This document shows positions 23,471-41,449 of a stretch of 64,000 bases of DNA, piece by piece. The notes under the pieces are model-generated. The model was not told the DNA's origin, made no database searches, and worked only from the letters and a program-made list of their open reading frames with translations. This stretch comes from Salminus brasiliensis (lineage: Eukaryota > Chordata > Actinopteri > Characiformes > Bryconidae), in contig NC_132878.1 in NCBI RefSeq assembly GCF_030463535.1, forward strand, positions 90,071,507 through 90,135,506, in the 5' to 3' direction. Numbering within the stretch: the first letter of the stretch is position 1; every line of letters begins with the position of its first letter. The translations under genes and the position numbers were made by a program.

Positions 23471-23476
23471 CCGTTT

Positions 23477-23488
23477 ACTTTCGTTTTC
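23477..23488 (-). promoter_or_regulatory. ISRE / IRF-binding consensus
   Basis: The minus strand reads GAAAACGAAAGT, a full match to the interferon-stimulated response element GAAANNGAAASY. It is followed by TAAAC and lies just upstream of the possible first exon. An interferon-inducible promoter would suit an NLR, but function is inferred from the motif. A (GGA)n run lies just beside it at 23499-23515. Confidence 0.5.
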
Positions 23489-23519
23489 CGAGGAGGAGGA
23501 GGAGGAGGAGGAGGGGAGC

Positions 23520-25560
23520 GAGACAAACCGAAAGTCTGGACGTCTGGACTAGTTTACCTATTGGACCTATGCAGTCAGTCTGAGTGAGCATTTCAGCAAA
23601 AATAAAAAAATACATACAAATACAAATCAATTACTAAAACAAACCATTACAATTACTACTGCTCAGTACAGTACAGTACAGTACAGTGCTTACATACCCC
23701 AGAAATGTGTGGATCATTACTCCCCCATTACATACAGTGAGACAGTCAGCTTAATAATGTAGGATTTCGAGGTGGTAGGAAATGAACCATGGTAGGTGGG
23801 TGATTATTCAAATACTTTTTTATCCTCAGGTTATAAATGCATAATAGAAATACTTTACTACAAAAGAAATAGCTTAGGTATTACACATATTGTTTATTAC
23901 ACCCCCCCAGAAATCTGCACCAATATCATAATTAACACAACACAAATTTGCTTTAAATACAAGTACTTTACCATCTTGGGATTTTCCAAAACCTGACTTC
24001 CTTTGTGTATATAGTGCAACATATATAAATATATATAAATATATAATTGTGCAACATATTTCTGTAAAGAACTTTTAAAGGTAACATGTGTTTATGTTGT
24101 AATCATAGAAACAAAGACTGATAGGGGAGCACATGTCAGCCATGAGAGAAGAGTGATATTTTAATGTCTGGAAAAGTCATTTATGACACCGGGTAAAGAC
24201 ACCTGGTGATGATACTCACAGGTCTTTCATTTTATCTTTGCACTTTTTCGAAATTCAAACTACACTTCCTAAAACTAATGTTCACTGTTTTAGTCAATAT
24301 GGCTGTAAGACATCAGTAGAGCTCTAGTAGAGCTCATCACTCCACTGCTGACCTCAGTGTGGAGTTCATGCATAGGTCATGTGCTTCAGTCTGCAGCGAT
24401 GTGAAAAATATGAAAAAGAATAGAAATATTCACAAACAAACAAACAAAGACAATGTCATGTAAAGTACAGTGTTACATTACAACCATTTCTGAGGTTGTC
24501 CATTTGGTTAGACAATCAAATGCTGCCATCTACTGTTCACACTGATTAAATCCAACAGAAGCTTCCAGAAAATCAACATGTGGGAACACACACCATCACC
24601 TTTAAACCTGTCGATTTTGGCCATTTTCCATTTTTTGCCATCAGTTAAATTGTTATTCTTTACATTATGTGAGATTTCAATATCAATGGACCATAGGAAA
24701 TGTTCCAGAATATCATTAACAAAAGGTCAGAAGGTATTTTCCTTCTTTTGGAGATGCCAAAATCTGCCATTCATCATTGAACTTGATAAGAAGTGAATTG
24801 AGCAAGATACATATCTCCAAAAATGGCATATTATATAAAAATGGGATATATATCTTGCTCAATTCACTTAAAATTAAAAGGTTCCACTTCAAAGCAACAA
24901 CATCAATAATAATAATAATAATAATAATAATCATCATCATCATCATCATCTCCTTAGATGTAAGCTTATGGTCTCTATTTAGGCTAAACTGAGTCGAAGT
25001 CATCCATGTCTGTGTATGTCGTGGTTCAGTGCAGTCAAGCAGTTCCAGCAGACCAACCAGCACAACCACTTTCCATCACAGGATCCATGTAACATTTACA
25101 GTAGAGCTCTAGTAGAGCTCACCACTCCACTGCTGACCTCTGTGTGGAGTTCATGCATAGGTCTTGTGCTCCAGTCTTCCAGGGCTAAGCTCCGCCCTTC
25201 ACCTTAGGCTTGTCTCCAGCACACAGGTGCTGTTCATAATTGGACTGATTAGGATTTCTCTTAACACCTCAGTTTGGGTGCTCTTACTTATTGCTGATTG
25301 GTTCGTGGTGTCTTGGAGAGTATTTTGCTTTTGACCCTCTGCCTTGTAATTGGACCTGAGTTATGGATTTGCTTAAGTTGGATTTGTTGGATTTGCCTAA
25401 ATGATGCAATCATCTCACTATACACCCGAATCTCAGAGGATGGAATATACAGGCCAAAGCAGCCAATTTGCCAAGTCTGTTTTGAGAGTGAAGGGAGGCC
25501 CTACCCAGAATAGTGTTCCTATTAAAGGATTAAAGTGAGTGCAGTTATCCAGTGCTGTGC
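23520..25560. other. Non-coding spacer with nested duplications
   Basis: No exon recognised. An 80-bp block (agagctctagtagagctcat..., 24316-24397) recurs at 25100-25181 and so brackets the 24396-25099 duplicate. ATT/ATC microsatellites lie at 24905-24950. Confidence 0.6.
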
Positions 25561-25599
25561 AGTTGCAGGACAACTTTGGTGAAGCTGATTAATGCATCC

Positions 25600-25790
25600 A
25601 CTAGGTGTCACCCAATTATCATTTAAGCAATTATTAACCATAACCATAATCATCCATAGGTAACATCTCCAGGTTATAGAGGAGGTTAAAGGCCAGTGGC
25701 AGCTTGCCGGCCCGGGTATCGGATCCACAACCCAGTCCACAATAGCCGGAGCTCTAACCGCTGAGCCACCACTGCCCAGTGGCTGATTAC
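25600..25790. mobile_element. SINE-like repeat fragment
   Basis: It ends gagctctaaccgctgagcca then ccactgcccag, the same tail seen near 49925 and, in related form, near 51705. This looks like a dispersed fish SINE-like element; the family name is not established here. Confidence 0.5.
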
Positions 25791-25800
25791 AGACATGATA

Positions 25801-26210
25801 CACTATATGTCCAAATGTTTGTGGACACTCCTTCTAAAGAATGGATTCAGCTACTTTAAGTTGCACCCATTGCTGAAACAAACATGCAAATGCGCACACA
25901 CAGCTTGTCTAGTCCTTGTAGAGAAGCACTGCCAATAGAAAAGGACTCTCTGGAGCAGATAACCGTGCAGAACCTGTTGTGAACATTCCTAATGTCTAGT
26001 TGTAGGCTTGGGTAGCACAAAGCCCACCCCCAGCATTAAGCTCTGGAACGGTGTTCTTTGGAATGATGGTTGGTGCTCCATCGAATACTTTTGGGATAAG
26101 TTGGGGAGTTGGGAATGAAGTGAGATGGTGGTCCTGCAACATCGTGACCTCCTTAAAACTCTCATCAGTGAATGCAATCAAAGTGTCCCAATATTTTTGT
26201 CCATATCGCA
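25801..26210. mobile_element. TA-flanked MITE, copy 1
   Basis: It starts cactatatgtccaaatgttt and ends with the inverted motif (tttttgtccatatcgca), about 410 bp, non-coding. TA precedes it. It belongs to the same family as 28390-28812, 29592-30054, 33523-33930 and 42323-42735. Confidence 0.85.
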
Positions 26211-26431
26211 AAGTACATTGTTGGGAAGGTAGTTAGTGGTTCCCTTACAGCACATTTAGACACATTAATTCTACTTCTTTATTAAATCAGTATGGTTTCT
26301 TCAAATTCAGGAGTCCAGAAGTAACAATAAAGCCACTGCTTCTGAGTTGTACTTATAAGCGTACTTCAGATTTCAGTGAGAACAAGCTCTACAGTCTGCA
26401 TGGCAAGAGAGAAGAAATGGAAATATATTTT

Positions 26432-26448
26432 TTTATTTTATATTTATT
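26432..26448 (-). terminator. Candidate polyadenylation signals of gapdhs
   Basis: Two AATAAA hexamers on the minus strand (26432-26437 and 26443-26448) lie about 350 nt past the gapdhs stop. Confidence 0.45.
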
Positions 26449-26797
26449 ATCTCTTAATCTGTGTTACAATAGCCTTTATCTCTGCACTTTTCAATTCATA
26501 ACACCAATATAACATGGTAACATCCAGTATGGTAACATCTACAGCAATGCTTGTGGGGCGACACAGACACAGATACTGTCAAAGTCAAAACCGCCTCCAA
26601 GTGGGACTTGTTTTCATAAAGGAAAAAACTAACACTCGCACACAGACTACTACAGAGACTAGCTCGTCTTGTAGAGAGGGGTGGGAGGATGATAGGGCGT
26701 GTTACTATGGCTTGAGCTATGACATTAATTAAGTGCATGTAAAAGAAGGAATGGTGGTCCCAACTGGGCTTCTCGGCGTGTCCGGAGACGCAGACAT

Positions 26798-32214
<5,417 letters not shown>

Positions 32215-32243
<29 letters not shown>

Positions 32244-32274
32244 TTTTACAGTTAGGTGGGTTGTGGGTTAGAAC
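32215..32274 (-). promoter_or_regulatory. gapdhs: gapdhs translation-start exon
   Basis: A 60-nt exon with acceptor TTGCAG at 32275 and donor GTAAG at 32214. It holds 31 nt of 5' UTR and then the ATG at 32241-32243. The minus-strand context GTAAAAATGTCAG has A at position -3. Confidence 0.85.
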
Positions 32275-35200
32275 CTGCAATTAGAGACAGAGAAAAGCAA
32301 CATATTAGTCAAACATGCAGCCTACACTTGTGAAGCACTTATTTTTGTGCTAGAAATACTGTTCAACTCTCAGGTACTCTTAATTGTCCTCATTAGCAAT
32401 TTGCTTAAAGACAGTACCAACTGTAATGCACAGGCTGCCTACTAACAGCAACCTACAGCAAGCTTGTGTCTGCAGGCACTTTAGAACTGTTAAACTAGCT
32501 CTTAGCCAGTCCAGTGCTCTGAAAAGTGGGAGTGATCTTGGACGCTGTTGCAGAAAAACAGATACCATTGTTTTGGCCTCCATTAGAATGCTGTTCAGGG
32601 AGTTTTAAGCGCTTGCCCGGACCCACATACTTTTGCCAGTCAGATCTATTGCGTTGCCTTCAGCCAAAGAGCAGCCAGTAACTATAGCAAAATAAGCCAC
32701 AGGAACTGCAAAAGCCTCCTTTCGTCCCTCTTAACTTCTCCTTTACACTTTGCTCAACATTCGGCTACCAAACAGCTTCCTGGATGATACTTCTGACTTC
32801 TTTACAGCAGTTTCCAAGCCTTGTTAAAACATAATACGCTTCTTAGATTTCATACCAAGCTTACTGAAAGTGAGTGGAACAAGCAGAAAAAGGGGTGTAT
32901 GCACACGTTGCCAGGCACACTGCTGAAGCAAGTTGCTACATGCATGGTATCTTCACAAGTGAACCTCTATAATGTGTATAACTACCACCCACCCCCACAG
33001 AGGGGGAAAAAACATGCTAGGTTATGCAACCTGAATCCACTGAGCAAAAAATGGACAGTTGGTATACTTGGGTTGGAGCCAAAGAATGCTTCCATATTGC
33101 CGTATAAGGTTTACTCAGCGGGGAGAGTCAACTTGTGAAGAAAGCAGAAAGAGACAGGAAGTGGGTGGAGTTTCATCCAGGACACAGATCACACTATGGT
33201 GCCCCAGTTCTGTTTAGAAAGACGTGAATAATTGCAGCAGTACTGACTAAGAATTTACATCCAGAAGTAATTGATGTAAGAAATCAATGCACTGTGTCGT
33301 TACAAAATGAAGAAGTAGTAAGACCTAACGTTCTCTCGAGTGAAGCAATCTCAGAGTGGCTTAGTTTACTGCAGTGTTTCACCCACTGCAGAAGAGAGAA
33401 CATACATCAGGCTTAGTATTACAGCATTATAACAGTGTATGTGTTTATGCCGTACTATGGTAACATCTGTCAGGGCAGAGAGCTCACATTTTGTCTGTAA
33501 TTACATAATACAGGCATGTGATGCACTCTATGTCCAAATGTTTGTGGACACCCCTTCTTTTTAATGAATTCAGCTGCACACACAGCTTGTATAATCTCTA
33601 AAGTTAAGCACGGAAAAAAGAATGGGAAACTGGAGCTGGAGCAGCCAGACATGAGCCTAAGGCCACCATGCACAATGCCAAGGACTGGCTAGGTGGGTAT
33701 AAGCCACCCAGCATTGAGCTGTGGAGCAGTGGGACTGTGTTTTCTGGAGTGATGGACATCCATCCAGTACCTCTGGGATGAGTTGGAGTGCCATAACTGA
33801 CCATCTAAATTAGAAATCTAAATTAGTACCTGACCTTGCCAATGGTCGTATGGCGGAATGCAATCAAATCCTCACTGCAATGTTTCAAATCTAGTGGACA
33901 GCCTTCCTAGAAGAGTAGAGCAAGTTATTGGTCAGAGCCTGCCAGTAACAGAAGCGTGTCTAACCGACTCACTCGCTAGTACAAAAGCCCCAAGAGCTAT
34001 TGCCGCTTCACACATGTCAAATCACTGAGCGATGCACTGGCCTTTCGGTTAATACAGGGACACACAACCGTACATGAGATAATGACACAGAGATGGATAC
34101 AGAATAAAGGGCTCTCCATTAACGGGCTATGCCTCTTTCCATTGGAAGAGAGCCGAAACGATCCGTACCACAGTGGAAAGGCTCTGAGCCTCATGGTAAT
34201 GAGGGAAATCACCTTCAGGCTCTGAATGGATTGTCCAATCAAAGCCTTTAACCAATCAACTCGAAATTGATCCAAACGGGTTGCCTATTGGATCGCCCTT
34301 TGAGCGGCAGGTTCAATGTCTGGCTCTTTGAGAGAGCTGAATTAGCTGAAGCTGACCTGAACATAACCCTGCATGACCTCTGAATGCAAGATACTAGGCC
34401 TAGCTAATTTAAAGAGCCCATATTCACATTGTATTTTCTTCTGGAGTCTTCTGTGGTTTCACATGCAATTTTTTTCTGTTACTGTTCTGTTATTTTCCAA
34501 CCTTATTTTATCCCTTTTAAACAGACTTATGCATGCAAATTATCTTTGCTCTGATTGGCTGCCCTTTATTGTGCCTCATTTAAAAAGCAGCTGAGCTGAA
34601 ACGCTCTTTGTAACTATAGGGTGAACAGGCATGGCTAAACTCTAGCAGGATGAAATTTAAATTTAAGGCTATTGCTGTAGCTTGGTTTCCATATATAGAG
34701 CTTACATACATCCTAAATTTGAGAAAAATCTAATTTTTCATAATATGGATCCTTTAAATGTAAATTAGTCGGCTGCAAATCCATGACCAGTAAAAGCAAG
34801 TGCATATTCCACTCATACTTTACACTGGAAAAAAACAAGCATGGACTTACTGTAAAAAAACAAGGTTCTGCACTGCTGTCCCCTTCAAAACAAGCTAATG
34901 AACTAAATCCAGGAGTCAGAAGCAGGTCTGCCTATCACTGGATAGTCTAATTCAAGACTGCCCTTGCATCTGGCTCACTGTAACAGAAGACATTCTACTA
35001 ATCTTCTAATCTGGAGCTGTGTGTGTGTGTTTGTGTGTGTGCATGCATGCAAAGAGTCTGGCGAACCTAACCCGGCTGGATTATCCTAATCTCTCCTAGC
35101 CCTCTCTTACCCCGTGCTGTTTTATACAGGGTACCAACATGCACTGCGCCAGCTCTGATTGACTGACTGGCCTAGTTGAACCTGCCCAGCACATTCAGTC

Positions 35201-38200
35201 ATATACGCACGCAGCTGTGAGATTCCTGCTGGGCTGCATCACTGCCATGCACTGTTGTATAAAGCTTAGTAAAATGGATTGAGGCTTTATTTGAATGCAA
35301 CAGTATACAGACTGTCAGTAAACAGCTGTAGAAATGCAGCATACTTCTCCTCCAGCCTCTGCAGAGGCTGTAAAGGAGTGGTCTGAAATTGCAGGGGTAG
35401 ATCACATGACAACAGCCAAGGTCACCGCAAGAGGTGGGACGAGAAGAATGCATCTCAGGGCTGCTCAGTGTTGAGTTTCCCTTCCTTTTCCTTCCTAGCT
35501 TTGTGCACTTGGCCTGCTTTGCCTCTTAAAAGAGCTACTAACTGCAGGTTTCAGCTCAAACCCAAAGCTATTACACCCCATTCAGCCAGCCAATCGAGGA
35601 CCTCTGAAGGCAGTAATTAGTTGGTTTAGGTGGGATGGATTAGGGTTGCATCCAGTATCTGCAGGAGGGTGCTCTCCAGACCACTACACTACACTTATAA
35701 GTAAAGTTCTCTATAAGCAGTGCCATAGAAGAACCACTTTATGAGAGTGTATAGGTTACATTTTCCCTGATGGCAATATAATTACCATATACTTACCAAC
35801 TAGGCTAGCTTCTAATATTATTGTCCAATTATTATTTTTAATCTAATGTTTTATGCTGTATTTTATCATTTTACCGGATAAGAAGAACCACATCCAGTGG
35901 TTCTTGACGAGTCATTGCTTGAAAACCCAAACCTAGCACACTTACACTGTTTTTACGGACAGGTTTGTCTATTTTGCTCTCTAGTGGAGAGCAGATCTTA
36001 CGTTCACAAGCTTCTTTGTTTCATTTACATGGTTTTTAGTGGTGGTGTTTAGGCTAGGTATTTGTGTAGTTCATTAGTGGACAAAGCCTGTACTTAAATA
36101 TGACCTATTACACTGTACAAACATTAAACTAAACTTATATTAGAGTGATTATAAACTAGTGAGTTTCAATGTAAATAGAAAATAAAATAATAATAATAGA
36201 AAACATTTAAAAAATACAATATCATAATATATGAGTAGATATGGTACTAACGACTGTTAATAGTAAGCATGTCAGTGTCTAACCATATCTGCAGGCAGGC
36301 CATATCCTGCTGAGCTCGAACAGTACATAAGGTATAAAGTATACAGACAACAAGGCCTAACAGCTGTGATATTCTTGGAAAACTGATGGCAGAAAAGGCA
36401 GTCAATGCAGGTCCCACATGATGGCACCAATTAAAAAGATCCTATGGCTTCAAATAAAAAACTCATAAGGTGAATGGGTCAAATAACAGTCTGCTGGCAG
36501 TAGGCTGGTGACTCTAATTACAATGGAGGAGAATCAAATGACCACTGTGTTTCAGAGGCCCACCTCTGCGCTGGCCCAAATTCACTCGCTACACTGTTCT
36601 ACAGTAGCGCCACTCTAGAAGAGCGATACCAGAAAACAACTCCACATATATGTATACTATTACTATATATATATTTAACTAATATATATAAATAATATTT
36701 AATTAAATATTTTATTTTTGTGGTTCATAATGGTAAATTAATCTTTGTGCAGCACTGAAACACAAGGAAAATACCTATTAATTGCTTTTTAATATCAACT
36801 TAATGACATTTAATTGCTATTTAATATCATGCTATTATAAACATCAAAAAATAAAATATCACATATGCTGGAGTTTACCCCTGGTGAGGTTGTCTCCTGC
36901 CAGAATGACCCAATCACACAGGACTGGAGGAAGTTGCCCTTGGCTGAGGCAACAGAGTGCCACACCCCCCCTTTCACAGTCGCAGGGCCAGAGACAAGCA
37001 CACAGCCGCATCAACCCAGTTACGAGCCGTTTCCCCCTCTAAAAAACAGGACTAACTGGGTCAACCTCCCCTGGGGACAATCGCACATCAATTTCAGTGG
37101 AAAACGTCCTTTACCGTAGCATATTCATCACAAATGAGTCCAGACAAAGTGAACTTATCAGCAAATCCTCTGCATTTGGGTGAGAACGCACGCCCATTTC
37201 AGGCTATACTGAGCTTTCCGCTGCGCATTTGGGACACATCACGGTTCAGTAGGTGCAGCTTGTGACGAGGTGATTAACAAACTGAGACAGTTCATGGCTT
37301 CTGTAAATGACTGGAGGGGGAATCCATTCGAGTCTGGGGAGGTGACTGGAAGCCATTTTGAGGAAGTGCTGTGTCATACCATGGCCATTTACACAGGCTG
37401 GTGTGGGCGACACACAAAGGCCGCATCAGAGGCTGCAGATAAGGAAATTACTCACGGACATTCCTTCATAACTCACTACATACCTCTGTGTGGTCATGTT
37501 GACTCAGAAAAGTTGCACAGTTTCAGGTTGCTCTGTGCACCGTAGTGCTCTGGCATGTAATTAGCAATGAATTACACGTGTAGTAAAAGAAAAGAGGGGC
37601 TATAACTAGTAAAATGTGTCACCTCACCCCCCCCCTTAATTTACCTCCTCTCACTCACTCTTTTTTCCTCAGTAATTTTCCACCAGCCACCTCTGAACAC
37701 GAGGTGGAGGCCCAACACTGCAATAGACTCCTTCAAGAGCCACTGAGAGAAACCTCGGCATCTTTAATATGTATATAATATAACTGTAATATACACACAG
37801 ATACACAGCAACATTTTAATCCATTTATTCTGCTGTTGCACAAATTGAGCCGTACAGTGCACGGCTAAATACCCAATGCTCTGAATGTGAATGAATGTAA
37901 AGCTAATGTCAAGACAGGCAGACTCGATGTCAGTGGACACCAGAGGACATCCTGTGGTCTCCAGCTGCAGTGGGGTCATTAGGGGGAAGGCTTTCATGAG
38001 GAAGGCCTTCATGAAATCTGCCTGCTGTGCCATCATGGACATCCGATCTGCTCCCTTTTGTAAAAGCCAGCCTGATTGCAACTTTACAGTAGAATTTTTC
38101 TACAGTTTTAAATATTAATGAAAGTTAATGTATAGATATTTTATTATATTATTATTAAGCCATTTTGGATCATTTCTATTGGTCAGTTCTTCCTAAAAAT

Positions 38201-39574
38201 GTGAAGAACGGCACGATTTGCACTGTCAAAATAGAGATGCATGGTTATGCAAGAAAGTGACAACATGTAATAATACTCATGAGTAGCAATAAATAGATCA
38301 TAAGTAAGTGGTTTATTAAAAAAACAATATTTAAAGAATAGAGGAATGTTTTAATAGAGGCACACTTCAGTCCCCCACCCTCGGCGGATCTGACTCAGAC
38401 TGGTCCTGGTTGCATCAGCACCACCAACCACATGAGGTACCTGGCACTCGGCACGTAGACCATGTAAGGCCCATGCAGGGGAACAAGTGAGGCATCTCAC
38501 ATCTCTGCCAAAACCCCATGAACCTAAAGCTGTTTAGTCACTCCCACTATTCACTATTCAACTATAGACTATAGACGATGTTTTCAGAAGGGCAAAGATG
38601 TGAAACAACCCTGGTCTGACCTTGACGCTGGATACGACCTTCAGCATGAATAAAGAGAACAGCCGACATCTCCCCGACGATATGCCGACGCACAGCCGAC
38701 GGTTTACAGCACGAGAGGATCGGCCGGACAGACAGGGGGGCGGCCTTACGTTCACGTTACTTGTTGCTTGATTGCAGACGAGCCTACAGACGACCCTCAG
38801 CCAGGCCCCGAGTGATGCAGCGTTCACGGACTCAACCACAAGGTCTCAAAATGTCACAAAAATGCGTTAAAACTGCAACTAATCGTGTAAAACTCGCGAA
38901 AAAATTAAGAATAAAAATATTAAGTTAAATAATAAAAAGTAGCTAAATTTAAAAAAAGAAGAAAAAGTACCCGGATGACACGCTCTTGAACGACGTGACG
39001 TAATATGGCTTCATATTAAGGGGCTATAGGAGGCTAAAACAAGGTTTACGTAAATAATATCTAATTTACGTAAAAATATAATGCGTAAATGTTCACGTGA
39101 TTATTAAAAGACGACGTTTTTCTGCGACAAAATCTCGAATTTCATCCTAGTTGCACGCAAAAACGAGAAAAAAAGAGAGATGCGGACGCATTATTATTCC
39201 TACGCCAAAAAAACTAGCACCGCACTTATAGATAACTGGGGTGCTAAGCATCCATTTGGCAACCCTTTTCAGTGCAAGACTGTCCTATCTGAGTCTGTAA
39301 CGGCAGTCCAGTCAGCTTGTGTCTGGCTTACTGTGCAGAAAGCGGTTATATAACCGAGCTGGCTAAAGCTGCGTCCTTGACGGCGAGGCCTGAAGTGAGG
39401 CAGCGGAGGGATACATCCCTTCCTCCCTTCCTTCTCCCATCCTTCCAAAAACACTTATTTTTTTTAAACATTTGAATTAAACTGAATTAAAAGGTTGGCT
39501 ATTTGAAAACGTACGGAAATGAAGATTTAGGTGTGTGAATATTGGCAGATTGCGAGCGACGAGTTCAGACCTAC
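32275..39574 (-). other. Large first intron of gapdhs
   Basis: About 7.3 kb separate the 5' UTR exon from the ATG exon. It holds a truncated MITE (33523-33930), a (GT)n/GCATGC stretch near 35020-35050, AT-rich DNA around 36640-36720 and a CpG-rich patch at 38560-38840. I found no exon of another gene on either strand. A 41-codon open frame at 38647 (+) inside the CpG patch is unsupported. Confidence 0.7.
33523..33930. mobile_element. TA-flanked MITE, copy 4 (3' end eroded)
   Basis: It begins gcactctatgtccaaatgtt and gtggacacccc, and continues with the shared interior (catccatccagtacctctgg, atgcaatcaaatcctcactg). The distal inverted end is not recognisable. Confidence 0.75.
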
Positions 39575-39603
39575 CTCTTTCTGAGTGATGCTGCAGCCAC
39601 TGC
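39575..39603 (-). promoter_or_regulatory. gapdhs: gapdhs 5' UTR exon
   Basis: Minus-strand segment ending CAGAAAGAG|GTAGGT, 25-50 nt downstream of a TATA box. The start at about 39603 is estimated from TATA spacing. It would splice to 32274. Confidence 0.6.
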
Positions 39604-39627
39604 ACCCTGCCGGCCGTGGGCTTCCTC

Positions 39628-39679
39628 CTTATATAGCAGACACGTGCACGGGTCTGGTCTCCCTGGCGACGTGACGTCA
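39628..39679 (-). promoter_or_regulatory. gapdhs: gapdhs core promoter: TATA box, E-box, CRE
   Basis: On the minus strand TATATAAG (39628-39635) lies about 25-30 nt before the expected start. CACGTG (E-box, 39641-39646) is just upstream, and a perfect palindromic CRE, TGACGTCA (39672-39679), follows. The surrounding DNA is CpG-rich. A CRE is bound by CREB/CREM factors in general; regulation here is inferred. Confidence 0.65.
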
Positions 39680-39884
39680 CCGCGCTAAAGGATTCGCTGT
39701 ATATCGGAACGTGCGGACACGAGAGGACGGGCACGGCTGCCATGGAAACAGTGTGAGGAGACTGAGGGTGGTTATGAAGGGCAGCAGAAGGAGGAGAGCA
39801 ATACAGCGGGTTCATACGGTGGACAGAGGGTTACACTTACATCCAGCCTCACTGAATTTACTTTATCTGACATATGATTTCAGT

Positions 39885-39929
39885 TATAGTCATGTTATAG
39901 TCATGTTATAGTCATGTTATAGTCATGTT
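39885..39929. repeat. 11-bp tandem repeat (four copies)
   Basis: tatagtcatgt is repeated four times without interruption, about 0.2 kb upstream of the gapdhs promoter. Confidence 0.9.
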
Positions 39930-40122
39930 GTTAGTAGATTTGTTTTCATTCAGTGCTAGCTGAATCACGAATCATTGAATCACGCACTGAATCGGTTCGC
40001 CTGAACAAAATCAATTGTAGTTATCTATTATCTGAATTGAGTCAAAATTACACCTAATGCATGCCCTTTCATTTATTAAAGATTTGTACTTCCCCATATA
40101 TTTTCCTAATGTGTATGCAAAT

Positions 40123-40130
<8 letters not shown>

Positions 40131-40192
<62 letters not shown>
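40131..40192. repeat. (TA)n(TG)n microsatellite
   Basis: A run of TA units passes directly into about 20 TG units. Confidence 0.97.
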
Positions 40193-40194
<2 letters not shown>

Positions 40195-40485
40195 CTGAAT
40201 CTTTGTCAAGGACCAAGATGCGTCAGAGCATCTCCAAAACATCAGGCAGGTCTCGTGGGGTTTTCTGGTATGCAAGTGGTCCAGTGAAAATGGCCAGTGA
40301 CAAGGTCATGCACATCTAAGGCTCACTGATGCAGTCCATAGAGGCCCCACCTGACCACCTACAGGACTTAAAGCATCTGCTGCTAACATCTTGGTGCCAT
40401 ATGCCACACGTATTCAGAGGCCTTGTGCATCAAATGGACAGATCTGTTGTGGCGGTACAATATTAGGTACTAATGTTATGGCGGA
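40195..40485 (+). mobile_element. Internally deleted Tc1-like transposon, 3' part
   Basis: Scattered plus-strand transposase pieces are recognisable: the N-terminal part near gcatctccaaaac, then the C-terminal stretch encoding LQDLKHLLLTSWCHMPH and FRGLVHQMDRSVVA. The end gttatggcggatcggtgtat matches the common terminus of this family. Most of the catalytic domain is missing. Confidence 0.7.
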
Positions 40486-40521
40486 TCGGTGTATGCATAT
40501 GTAAATACACACACACACATC

Positions 40522-40522
<1 letters not shown>

Positions 40523-40555
<33 letters not shown>

Positions 40556-40564
40556 GCATGTCTG

Positions 40565-40607
<43 letters not shown>

Positions 40608-40748
40608 GCATGTCTGTCTATCTATCTATCTGCATGTCTGTCTGTCTATCTATCTATGCATGTCTGTCTATCTATCTATATCTCTATATATCTGTCTGTC
40701 TGTCTATCTATCTATCTATGCATGTCTGTCTATCTATCTATATCTCTG

Positions 40749-40795
<47 letters not shown>

Positions 40796-40912
40796 GTCTG
40801 TCTATCTATCTATCTATATCTCTATATATCTATCTGTCTGTCTACCTATCTATCTATATCTCCATATATCTATCTGTCTGTCTATCTATCTATATCTCTA
40901 TATATCTGTCTG

Positions 40913-40943
<31 letters not shown>

Positions 40944-41314
40944 GTCTGTCTATCTATCTATCTATATCTCTATATATCTGTCTGTCTACCTATCTATCTA
41001 TATCTCTATATATCTATCTGTCTGTCTATCTATCTATCTATGCATGTCTGTCTATCTATCTATCTATGTATATCTCCATATATCTATCTGTCTGTCTATC
41101 TATCTATCTATGCATGTCTGTCTATCTATCTATCTATATCTCTATATATCTATCTGTCTGTCTACCTATCTATCTATATCTCCATATATCTATCTGTCTG
41201 TCTATCTATCTATCTATATCTCCATATATCTATCTGTCTGTCTACCTATCTATCTATATCTCCATATATCTATCTGTCTGTCTATCTATATCTCTATATA
41301 TCTGTCTGTCTGTC
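40523..41314. repeat. Complex TATC (GATA) tetranucleotide array, 0.8 kb
   Basis: TCTA units alternate with TGTC, TGCATGTC and TCTATATATC variants in higher-order blocks (for instance tctgtctgtctacctatcta recurs). All three plus frames stay open over long stretches as YLSIYLS-type translations, a by-product of the repeat and not protein coding. Confidence 0.97.
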
Positions 41315-41449
41315 ATATGGCAACACAGGAGAGGGTATGATGCCGAGGGGCTGCTACTTTGGCCGATTACTCTGTGGATAATCTACATAGCTGCATGCAC
41401 AGTTCCATGCATTTCCCAGATATCCATGAACCAGCCCAGCCCAGACCTT

